Notes under the pieces: generated by a model
Database searches by the model: none
The model's input: only the letters and a program-made list of their open reading frames with translations
What the model was told of the DNA's origin: nothing
Assembly: GCF_014705605.1 (NCBI RefSeq)
Contig: NZ_JACXIZ010000026.1
Span: 1-64,000 of the forward strand
DNA from: Paenibacillus sabuli
GTDB lineage: Bacteria; Bacillota; Bacilli; Paenibacillales; Paenibacillaceae
Direction of reading: 5' to 3'
DNA length: 64,000 nt
Shown: in pieces, positions 8,993 to 16,163 of the stretch
How the letters are laid out: each line of letters starts with the position of its first letter
How positions within the stretch are numbered: position 1 is the first letter of the stretch
Position numbers and translations under genes: made by a program

Positions 8993-10117
8993 ATGGGCGC
9001 ATTCAACGTCATCGGAGGAGGGATCCTCGGCGCTGCGACCGCGTACGAGCTGGCCAGGCAAGGGGCGAAGGTCACGCTGATCGACCGCGCGGACCGCGGA
9101 CAGGCCACCGCCGCGGCTGCGGGCATCATCTGCCCCTGGGTGTCGCAGCGGCGCAACCAGGTGTGGTATCGCCTGGCCAAGGCCGGAGCGCGCTACTACC
9201 CGGAGCTGATCGCGCAGCTTCGGCAGGAGGGGGAGGCCGACACCGGCTATGCCCAGGTGGGTGCGCTGAGCCTTCGTGCCGAATCACCGGCGCTGGACCG
9301 CCTGCAGGAGCGGGCCGAGCTGAGAAGCGCGGACGCGCCGGAGATGGGCGAGCTGACGCGGCTGGACGCGCGCGCGGTACGCGAGCAGTTCCCGCTGCTG
9401 GCCGAGGGCTACCAGGCCGTGCGCATCGGAGGCGCTGCCCGCGTGGACGGACGTGCTCTGCGCGATGCGCTCATCCGCTCCGCCGTGCGGCACGGCGCGG
9501 AGCTCGTGTACGGCTCGGCGGCGCTGCGCGTCCGGGGCAAGCGCGTCGTCGGCGCTGACGCAGATGGCCGGCCGATCGCGGCCGACGCGACGCTCGTCTG
9601 CGCTGGCGCATGGGCGCGGGAGCTGCTGATGCCGCTCGGCATCGGCTTGCAGGTCGGCTATCAGAAGGCGCAGATCATGCATCTGCAGCTGGAGGATGCG
9701 CCGGATACCGGACGCTGGCCGGTCATCATGCCGCCGACCGACCAGTATCTGCTGGCTTTCGCACACGGGCGGATCGTGATCGGCGCGACGCATGAGAATG
9801 AGGTCGAGGGCTACGATACGAGGCCGACCGCGGGAGGCATGCAGGAGCTGCTGCACAAGGGGCTGCAGGTGGCCCCCGGTCTGACGGGCGCGGCCTTTGC
9901 GGAGATGCGGGTCGGGCTTCGTCCGTTCACCCCCGGCTTCCTCCCGGTGGCCGGCGCTGTCCCGGGCTGGAGCGGGCTGTATGCGGCCAACGGACTCGGC
10001 TCTTCCGGCTTGACGGTCGGCCCGTTCCTCGGCAGTCAGCTGGCCCGGCTGGCGCTGGGACGAGCGACCGTCTCTCTTTCCGACTACAGCCTGGGGCAGG
10101 TGATTGATTTGGTGTGA
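8993..10117 (+). CDS. FAD-dependent oxidoreductase of the DAO (glycine oxidase/D-amino-acid dehydrogenase) family
   Basis: 374 residues. The N-terminal ADP-binding motif NVIGGGILGAATAYELARQG is followed by KVTLIDR at the end of the second strand. Typical DAO landmarks follow: AAAGIICPW (flavin contact), GALSLR, RVDGRALRDALI, and a C-terminal GLRPFTPGFLPVAG with AANGLGSSGLTVGP (second FAD-binding stretch). Residues around the catalytic site are not specific enough to choose between glycine, D-amino acid or another secondary amine as substrate. AAAGGAGG lies seven bases upstream of the start. GC content is distinctly higher than in the two preceding genes, so it may form its own unit. Confidence 0.8.
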   Translation: MGAFNVIGGGILGAATAYELARQGAKVTLIDRADRGQATAAAAGIICPWVSQRRNQVWYRLAKAGARYYPELIAQLRQEGEADTGYAQVGALSLRAESPALDRLQERAELRSADAPEMGELTRLDARAVREQFPLLAEGYQAVRIGGAARVDGRALRDALIRSAVRHGAELVYGSAALRVRGKRVVGADADGRPIAADATLVCAGAWARELLMPLGIGLQVGYQKAQIMHLQLEDAPDTGRWPVIMPPTDQYLLAFAHGRIVIGATHENEVEGYDTRPTAGGMQELLHKGLQVAPGLTGAAFAEMRVGLRPFTPGFLPVAGAVPGWSGLYAANGLGSSGLTVGPFLGSQLARLALGRATVSLSDYSLGQVIDLV

Positions 10118-10166
10118 AAATAATTAGGCCGACCGGTTCTGGTATGGGGTGCGATGGCATCTATTT

Positions 10167-10181
10167 TGATATTGATTATTG
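10167..10181 (+). promoter_or_regulatory. Fur-box-like site upstream of the AraC gene
   Basis: TGATATTGATTATTG matches the 7-1-7 Fur consensus TGATAATnATTATCA at 11 of 14 informative positions. It lies about 55 bp before the regulator start, in a locus encoding siderophore uptake. Iron repression is therefore inferred. Confidence 0.55.
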
Positions 10182-10235
10182 TTCTCATCTGTATTACGAT
10201 ACGAGGACGTAGATCGTATCAGGGGGGTAGGGGCT

Positions 10236-12224
10236 GTGTCAGATGGAGGGTATCGCGCAGGCTGTTATACCAGTGAAATGATTCAGCAGGCGATTCGGCT
10301 GTGGACCAGTTCGGTTATCTCGATCCAGGATGTCCGGCATATGGTGCTGCACCGGGAAGAGCCGCTGCTTCGGTATCGCATGCCCGCGAGCATGTTCATC
10401 TATACGAGTGGTGGAGCCGTCGATGTCCGGCTGAACGGCACCAGCTATCAGCCGGAGCGATTCGGCCTGTTCCACGGCGGGAAGAGTACGGAACTCGACC
10501 TGCGGCCGATCGAGGCTTGTGTGGATTGCTATATGCTGTTGTATAAGGCTGATCTGCCTCTGGATAAGCGGCAGCGCGGTCGATACGAGGATGGCTGGAG
10601 CCCGTTCGTACAAGTATACGGATTGGCGCCTCGCAGTCCCTTGTTCTTCTTGTCGACGATGCAGCGTATGCATCGGCACTGGACGCGGGGGAGCGAGCTG
10701 AGCCGGCTGCACGCCAAGTCTGCGCTGTACCGAATGATAACCGATCTGCACGAGGAATTGGAGCAGGGCGGCGTACGCTGGATGACGCCGGATTATGTGG
10801 AATGGATCAAGCGTTATTTGCAAGAGCACTACGCCGAGCCGATCTCTCTGCAGCAGCTGGCAGAGCAATTGCCGATCAGCCGTAGCTTGCTTGGCAAGCA
10901 GTTCAAGATGCGAGAACGCAAGAGTCCGCAGGAATATTTGAATGCGTTGCGACTGACGGCGGCGATGCGGCTGCTGCGAGAGACCGGCGCTACCGTCCAG
11001 GAGATTGCGCTTGGCAGCGGATATGCGGACGAGTTGAATCTGATTCGGATGTTCAAAAAGCAGATGCGGATGACCCCGAGCGATTATCGCAAAAAAATGA
11101 TAGCTGGCTTTACCAAAAATGATATTGATAATTATTCTCATCGATTATACGATGGTAAAGAATTGGCCGGACCAGTTCCATCTTTTAATGATAAAGGGGA
11201 ATTTGCTATGCAAGGAAGATCAAAAAGCAGCAGGACGACAATCGCGGCGTTGGCGCTGAGCATCATGATGCTCCTGTCGGCATGCGGGGCAACGACGACG
11301 GATAGCGGGACGAACTCGTCCGCAAATGCCGCGCCGGTACAGTCGCAGAATGCGGCGGAAGCCAACGGGAAGGAGACCGGGCAGATGGCGGCAAGCAGGA
11401 CGGTCCAGACGGTCATGGGCGATGTGGAGGTGCCTGCGGACCCGCAGCGCGTCATTGTCAACTGGTACACGGGCGATGTGCTCTCGCTCGATCTGAACGT
11501 CGTAGGATATAACGGATGGGCGCAGGAGACGATGCCCTTCTACGATCAAATGATGGCGTCCCAGCGTATTGAGAACTGGGAGCCGGAGGATGTGATGGCC
11601 CTGGACCCGGATCTGATCATTACGTATGCGCCAGACGATTTCGATGCGTTCAAGAGCATTGCGCCGGTTATCGTCGTCACAAACGAGTTGTCCTCGCTTG
11701 AGCGGATGAAGTTCCTGGGCGAAGCGACCGGGCGCGGCGCGCAATACGAGCAGGCGTTAGCCGCCTTTGAGAGCAAGCTTGCCGAAGCGAAGACGAAATT
11801 CAACGAAGAGGCATTCAAAGGCAAGACCTTCAGTATCGTCGAGGATTGGGGGCCTTCCGGCGATTGGAGCGGCATCGGCTACGAGACGGGATCGCGCGGC
11901 GGCACGCTGCTGTATCAGCATCTGGGCTTGACCATTCCCCCGAAGCTGACAGCGTTGATTGAGGAGACCGGTAAAGGGCGCGGTACGATCAGCTACGAGG
12001 TGGCGCATGAATACTTCGGCGATTATATCATCTGGTTCAGCAAAGTCGGCGAAGCGTCGGAGTATCAGAAGACCGAAGTCTGGCAGAGCATTCCCGCAGT
12101 TCAGAACAACCGGGTAGTGGAAATTCCGGGCGAGTATCTGGGGCTGTTTTACTACGATGACGTGGTGAGCCTGACCGCTCAGCTCGATTATATGGTCGAG
12201 GCCATCAACGCGTTGGATCAGTAA
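10236..12224 (+). CDS. AraC-type regulator fused in frame to a siderophore-binding lipoprotein
   Basis: One open frame of about 660 codons. The first ~295 residues form an AraC-family regulator: a cupin-like sensor (FIYTSGGAVDVRLNGTSY) and two HTH motifs (ISLQQLAEQLPISRSLLGKQ; VQEIALGSGYADELNLIRMF) ending MTPSDYRKK. At that point the DNA has a run of seven A's (11092-11098); with six, TGA would follow RKK directly. Instead the frame passes through a Fur-box/promoter region and into a lipoprotein with its own signal peptide (next entry). The GTG at 10236 has AGGGGGG upstream. Bacillus Btr regulators join an AraC HTH to a binding-protein-like domain, so a functional fusion is possible. A one-base insertion or sequencing error at the A-tract is at least as likely. 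Confidence 0.75.
   Translation: MSDGGYRAGCYTSEMIQQAIRLWTSSVISIQDVRHMVLHREEPLLRYRMPASMFIYTSGGAVDVRLNGTSYQPERFGLFHGGKSTELDLRPIEACVDCYMLLYKADLPLDKRQRGRYEDGWSPFVQVYGLAPRSPLFFLSTMQRMHRHWTRGSELSRLHAKSALYRMITDLHEELEQGGVRWMTPDYVEWIKRYLQEHYAEPISLQQLAEQLPISRSLLGKQFKMRERKSPQEYLNALRLTAAMRLLRETGATVQEIALGSGYADELNLIRMFKKQMRMTPSDYRKKMIAGFTKNDIDNYSHRLYDGKELAGPVPSFNDKGEFAMQGRSKSSRTTIAALALSIMMLLSACGATTTDSGTNSSANAAPVQSQNAAEANGKETGQMAASRTVQTVMGDVEVPADPQRVIVNWYTGDVLSLDLNVVGYNGWAQETMPFYDQMMASQRIENWEPEDVMALDPDLIITYAPDDFDAFKSIAPVIVVTNELSSLERMKFLGEATGRGAQYEQALAAFESKLAEAKTKFNEEAFKGKTFSIVEDWGPSGDWSGIGYETGSRGGTLLYQHLGLTIPPKLTALIEETGKGRGTISYEVAHEYFGDYIIWFSKVGEASEYQKTEVWQSIPAVQNNRVVEIPGEYLGLFYYDDVVSLTAQLDYMVEAINALDQ
11125..11153 (+). 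promoter_or_regulatory. Fur-box and promoter inside the fused frame, upstream of the lipoprotein
   Basis: TTGATA (11125-11130) and TACGAT (11148-11153) are 17 bp apart. TGATAATTATTCTCA (11126-11140) overlaps this promoter and matches the Fur consensus at all but one informative position. This is the arrangement expected for an iron-repressed promoter driving the binding-protein gene alone. It indicates that the AraC and lipoprotein parts were once separate transcription units. Confidence 0.6.
11208..12224 (+). CDS. Iron-siderophore ABC transporter substrate-binding lipoprotein (internal start of fused frame)
   Basis: A FecB/FhuD-type binding protein of 338 residues. It has a basic start, a hydrophobic stretch and the lipobox LLSAC near residue 24, then a Ser/Asn/Ala linker. 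The binding domain begins TVQTVMGDVEVPADPQRVI, the usual opening of periplasmic siderophore proteins. DPDLIITYAPDDFDAF and YIIWFSKVGEASEY follow. AAAGGGGA lies eight bases before the ATG at 11208, so independent translation is well supported. It is followed by two FecCD permease genes with short gaps, forming the import operon. The ligand is unknown. A decayed copy of its 5' region lies at 18045. Confidence 0.85.
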   Translation: MQGRSKSSRTTIAALALSIMMLLSACGATTTDSGTNSSANAAPVQSQNAAEANGKETGQMAASRTVQTVMGDVEVPADPQRVIVNWYTGDVLSLDLNVVGYNGWAQETMPFYDQMMASQRIENWEPEDVMALDPDLIITYAPDDFDAFKSIAPVIVVTNELSSLERMKFLGEATGRGAQYEQALAAFESKLAEAKTKFNEEAFKGKTFSIVEDWGPSGDWSGIGYETGSRGGTLLYQHLGLTIPPKLTALIEETGKGRGTISYEVAHEYFGDYIIWFSKVGEASEYQKTEVWQSIPAVQNNRVVEIPGEYLGLFYYDDVVSLTAQLDYMVEAINALDQ

Positions 12225-12237
12225 AATGGAGGCTGAG

Positions 12238-13266
12238 ATGAACGCCTCCCGGCTTAAGGCTCGAGCGGAGTCGAATTCGGTTTTTGCTCTATATATGATC
12301 GCGGGCTGCGGACTGCTGGCGCTTGCCTCGGCCCTCTCCATTGCGCTGGGGGCAGCCAGCATGAGTTTGTCTACAGTCTGGCACGCGCTGTTTCGCTTTG
12401 ACACTGCAGTTACCGAGCATCAGTTGATCTGGACGTTTCGCTTGCCGCGCACGGTGGCGGATCTCGTGGTAGGCAGCAGTCTGGCCGTATGCGGCGCGAT
12501 TATGCAGGGCACGACGCGCAATGCGCTGGCTGACTCCGGATTGATGGGCATCAGTTCCGGAGCGGCCTTCTCTATTGCGTTCTGCTTGGCGTTCCTTCCG
12601 GAGCGCACTTATCTGACGACGATGCTGGCGGCCTGCGCAGGAGCGGGAGTGGCGACGGGATTAACCTATTTTATCGCGTCGCTCGGCAGACGCGGCATGA
12701 CGCCGCAACGCCTGGTGCTGGCGGGTATATCCATCTCCATGCTGTTTGGCGCCTTCTCCCAATATCTGTCGATCCGCTTCCGGCTGGGCCAATCGATGGC
12801 CTACTGGACTGCAGGGGGGACGGCTGGAGCCAGGTGGGAGGAACTGGCCATTATCGCCCCTTTCTTTGCGATTGGCTTGTCGGCGGCGCTGGCCCTGTCG
12901 CCATCTGTCGCGGTGATGAGTCTCGGCGAACAGGTCGCCTCCGGACTGGGGACCAATCCGCGTCTCATCCGCGGGCTATCCACCGTTGTGGTGCTGGTGC
13001 TGACCGGTCTGTCCGTGATCGTGGTAGGGCCGGTCGGATTCGTAGGTCTGATCACGCCGCATATCGTCCGCTACCTGATCGGCGTCGATTATCGACGCGT
13101 TATCCCCGCATCCGCATTGTACGGCGCGTTGCTCGCGGTATCGGCTGATCTGGTCGCTCGACTGATCAACAGGCCGTTCGAGACCCCGATTGGCGTTATC
13201 TTTGCCGTGATCGGGGTTCCCTATTTCCTCTATCTCGTGCGCCAGCAGAGGAGGGAATTCGAATGA
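12238..13266 (+). CDS. FecCD-family iron-siderophore ABC permease 1
   Basis: 342 residues with about nine hydrophobic segments. Family landmarks are FRLPRTVADLVVGSSLAVCG and MQGTTRNALADSGLMGISSG near the N-terminus, and VGPVGFVGLITPHIVRYLIG, the cytoplasmic loop that contacts the ATPase. The ATG at 12238 is preferred over 12226 because GGAGG lies five bases upstream. It overlaps the next permease gene by four bases (ATGA), so the two are translationally coupled and should form a heterodimer. No FhuC/FecE-type ATPase gene is adjacent; a shared ATPase encoded elsewhere, as with YusV in Bacillus, is expected. Confidence 0.9.
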   Translation: MNASRLKARAESNSVFALYMIAGCGLLALASALSIALGAASMSLSTVWHALFRFDTAVTEHQLIWTFRLPRTVADLVVGSSLAVCGAIMQGTTRNALADSGLMGISSGAAFSIAFCLAFLPERTYLTTMLAACAGAGVATGLTYFIASLGRRGMTPQRLVLAGISISMLFGAFSQYLSIRFRLGQSMAYWTAGGTAGARWEELAIIAPFFAIGLSAALALSPSVAVMSLGEQVASGLGTNPRLIRGLSTVVVLVLTGLSVIVVGPVGFVGLITPHIVRYLIGVDYRRVIPASALYGALLAVSADLVARLINRPFETPIGVIFAVIGVPYFLYLVRQQRREFE

Positions 13267-14276
13267 AGCAGCGCATGAGCGCCATCAGCCGGGGAACCGT
13301 GATCCTCGCGGGCATGGGGCTGCTGATTCTCGTCATCGCCGTCATCAGTATTCATTCAGGCAAGATGAACGTATCCCCGCAGGAGGTGTGGCACGTCCTG
13401 CTGGGGCAAGGGACGGACAAGCAGAACCTGATTATCTTTACCTTCAGACTGCCGCGCATCGTGCTGTCGCTATTGGTTGGCGTCGGGATGGGCGCCGCTG
13501 GCTGTATCATGCAGACCCTGCTGCGCAATGACATGGCCAGCCCGGGTACGCTGGGCATCAGCTCGGGCTCGGGGTTGTTTGTGTTGTTATTTGTCACATT
13601 TTTCTCGACTTACGGCTTGTCGTCTGCCGTTCTGCTGCCGGTGCTTTCCTTTGTGGGCGGTCTGACTGCCGCAGCGATCATCTATTTGCTGTCGATTCGC
13701 TCCGGTCGGGACCTCTCGCCCACCGGGCTGATCCTGAACGGCGTCGCACTCGCGACCGGATACAGCGCGGTTACGCTGCTGCTCACGCTGCGGCTGGATG
13801 AGCGGCAGATGGACTTCATGCTGCGTTGGAGCGCAGGCGACCTGTGGGGCGACGATTGGCGGTATTTGGCCATTCTGGCGCCATGGACGATCATTTTATG
13901 CACGTATATTTTCTACAAGTCGCGTGTGCTCAACGCCATTCTTCTGGGTGCCCAGACCGCCAAGGGACTCGGTCTTGCCATGAAGCCCGAGTTTTTGGGA
14001 CTGTCGTTGGCCGCTGTTGCTTTGTCTTCGGGCAGCGTAGCGCTTGGCGGCAATTTTTTCTTTGTGGGCCTGATTGCGCCGCATCTGGCACGCCGGCTGA
14101 CCGGGCACAATCACAAGCTGCTGCTCCCGTGCACATGTCTGGCGGGCGCCATTCTAGTGCTGGCGGCCGACACGATTACGCGCACGATCAGTTTTGGCAC
14201 AGATATGCCGACAGGAATCGTGATTACGCTGCTTAGTACGCCTTATTTCTTGTATTTGCTGGCCAGGTCTAACTGA
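13263..14276 (+). CDS. FecCD-family iron-siderophore ABC permease 2
   Basis: 337 residues, polytopic. It has the same family motifs as its partner: FRLPRIVLSLLVGVGMGAAG, MQTLLRNDMASPGTLGISSG and FFFVGLIAPHLARRLTG. It starts inside the stop of permease 1 (ATGA overlap). With the lipoprotein encoded at 11208 it supplies the membrane pore of a siderophore importer. The next gene begins 37 bases downstream with its own ribosome site (GGAGAGG), consistent with one operon. Confidence 0.9.
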   Translation: MKQRMSAISRGTVILAGMGLLILVIAVISIHSGKMNVSPQEVWHVLLGQGTDKQNLIIFTFRLPRIVLSLLVGVGMGAAGCIMQTLLRNDMASPGTLGISSGSGLFVLLFVTFFSTYGLSSAVLLPVLSFVGGLTAAAIIYLLSIRSGRDLSPTGLILNGVALATGYSAVTLLLTLRLDERQMDFMLRWSAGDLWGDDWRYLAILAPWTIILCTYIFYKSRVLNAILLGAQTAKGLGLAMKPEFLGLSLAAVALSSGSVALGGNFFFVGLIAPHLARRLTGHNHKLLLPCTCLAGAILVLAADTITRTISFGTDMPTGIVITLLSTPYFLYLLARSN

Positions 14277-14313
14277 TGCGTCGATCGACAAACACATCCA
14301 AGGAGAGGTACTC

Positions 14314-16035
14314 GTGAAGACATTGCTGCGTTTTGCATCCTATTACAAGCCGTACCGAGGTTTATTTCTGCTGGACTTCGGCAGCGCAATTATGGTGGCG
14401 TTGCTGGAGCTTGTTTTTCCGCTTGCGCTGAATATCATCATCGACGACTTGCTGCCGGCCGGACGCTGGCAGCCGATCGTGATGGCGGGATTTATTCTAC
14501 TGGCTGTGTACATGCTTAGCTCGGTCTTTCATTTTGTGGTGACGTATCACGGGCACAAGCTGGGGATTAACATCGAGACCGAGATGCGACGACGTCTGTT
14601 CGAGCGAGTCCAGCGCCTGTCGTTCCGTTTTTTTGACAACAACAAGACCGGGCATCTGGTCTCGCGTATGACCAATGATGTGATGGATATGGGAGAGGTG
14701 GCGCACCATGCGCCGGAGGACTTGTTTATCGCCGTGATGACGCTGTTGGGCGCGCTCGGGATTATGCTTGGGATTAACTGGCAGCTCGCAGTGCTTACCT
14801 TCGTCATTGTGCCGTTTATGATTGGTGTCTCTCTCTACTTTTCAAGAAAGATGAATCGTGCGTTTCGCAAGATGTTTGAGGATATTGGCAATTATAACGC
14901 CCGGGTTGAAAATAATGTGAGCGGGATGCGCGTCGTGCAGGCGTTCGCCAACGAGCCATTTGAAATTGAGAAGTTCAAGGAAAGTAATGAGCAGTTCCGT
15001 CTGACCAAATTAATCACGTACAAAGTGATGGCGTGGCACTCCTCGATCAGTTTCATCATGCTCAAGTTCGTCTCTTTGTTTGTCATCGTGTGCGGGGCCT
15101 GGTTCGTCCTCGAGGACAGCATGAGCTACGGCGATTTCGTGGCGTTCGTGTTGTTGTCCAATGTGTTCCTGGGACCGATCCGCACCATCAATGCCATGAT
15201 CGAGACGATTCCCAAAGGCCTGGCCGGGTTCAAGCGCTACGAAGAATTACTGCAAACGGAGTCGGATGTGAAGGAGCGCGGGGATGCGTCCGATTCGCCG
15301 GCACTGCAGGGAGAGATTGAATTCCGCAATGTCGGCTTCGGCTATGAGCCGGACCAGCGTATCGTGGAGCATCTAAATCTGACCATTCGCGCAGGAGAAT
15401 CAGTGGCGCTGGTCGGCCCGTCCGGTGGCGGCAAGACGACGATCTGCAGCTTGTTGCCTCGGTTCTACGATGTGGACGAGGGCCAGATCCTCATCGACGG
15501 GACAGATATTCGCGAGCTGACGCTGCGCAGCCTGCGCGGCCAGATCGGAATTGTCCAGCAGGATGTGTTCCTGTTCGACGGGACGGTGAGGGACAATATT
15601 GAATATGCCAGATTGGGGGCGAGCGAGACCGAAGTGTGGCACGCGGCCGAGCGGGCCCAACTGGCTGATGTGATTCGCGCCATGCCCCGCGGTCTGGATA
15701 CGATGATTGGAGAACGGGGCGTGAAGCTCTCGGGCGGGCAGAAGCAACGGCTGTCCATCGCGCGCATCTTCCTGAAGAATCCGCCGATCCTAATTTTGGA
15801 CGAAGCGACGTCGGCGCTGGATACCGAGACGGAGGCCTCGATTCAGCAGGCGCTGGCGGAGCTGGCTCACGGACGCACGACGCTGGTGATCGCCCATCGC
15901 CTGGCTACGGTTCGGGATGCCGATCGCATACTGGTGATTGCGAATCAAGGCATTGCCGAGCAGGGAACGCATGAGCAACTGCTGGAGCGAGGTGGCCTCT
16001 ACCGCCGCTTGCACGGCAAGGTGCTGGTGTCCTGA
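14314..16035 (+). CDS. ABC transporter, fused membrane and ATP-binding domains (ABCB/MsbA type)
   Basis: 573 residues. The first ~310 are a six-helix type IV ABC membrane domain. The nucleotide-binding domain contains Walker A GPSGGGKTT, Q-loop IVQQDVFLF, signature LSGGQKQRLS, Walker B ILILDEATSALD and switch HRLA. The GTG start follows GGAGAGG. Half-size transporter, so it acts as a homodimer or with a partner. Normally such proteins export substrates. Its position as last gene of a siderophore-uptake operon allows two readings: efflux of a siderophore or its product, or an IrtAB-like import step. The operon lacks a classical importer ATPase, but FecCD permeases are not known to use this type of ATPase. 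Confidence 0.85.
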   Translation: MKTLLRFASYYKPYRGLFLLDFGSAIMVALLELVFPLALNIIIDDLLPAGRWQPIVMAGFILLAVYMLSSVFHFVVTYHGHKLGINIETEMRRRLFERVQRLSFRFFDNNKTGHLVSRMTNDVMDMGEVAHHAPEDLFIAVMTLLGALGIMLGINWQLAVLTFVIVPFMIGVSLYFSRKMNRAFRKMFEDIGNYNARVENNVSGMRVVQAFANEPFEIEKFKESNEQFRLTKLITYKVMAWHSSISFIMLKFVSLFVIVCGAWFVLEDSMSYGDFVAFVLLSNVFLGPIRTINAMIETIPKGLAGFKRYEELLQTESDVKERGDASDSPALQGEIEFRNVGFGYEPDQRIVEHLNLTIRAGESVALVGPSGGGKTTICSLLPRFYDVDEGQILIDGTDIRELTLRSLRGQIGIVQQDVFLFDGTVRDNIEYARLGASETEVWHAAERAQLADVIRAMPRGLDTMIGERGVKLSGGQKQRLSIARIFLKNPPILILDEATSALDTETEASIQQALAELAHGRTTLVIAHRLATVRDADRILVIANQGIAEQGTHEQLLERGGLYRRLHGKVLVS

Positions 16036-16085
16036 GCTCGGGATGAGGCGCTGGCGTAAAGTAAATTTGTATAGTGAATAGGATG

Positions 16086-16138
16086 CGAACAACGGCGACA
16101 TTAGGAATGAGTGCACATTCCTGTGCCGCCGTTGTTCG
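16086..16138. terminator. Long stem-loop between convergent genes
   Basis: CGAACAACGGCG and CGCCGTTGTTCG form a perfect 12-bp stem, and the loop contains a further GGAATG/CATTCC stem. It lies between the ends of the convergent ABC and hydrolase genes, as expected of a bidirectional terminator. There is no T-run, so RNA-end protection is an alternative role. Confidence 0.5.
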
Positions 16139-16163
16139 AGCCAGGAGAAATACCAAGCGTCCT

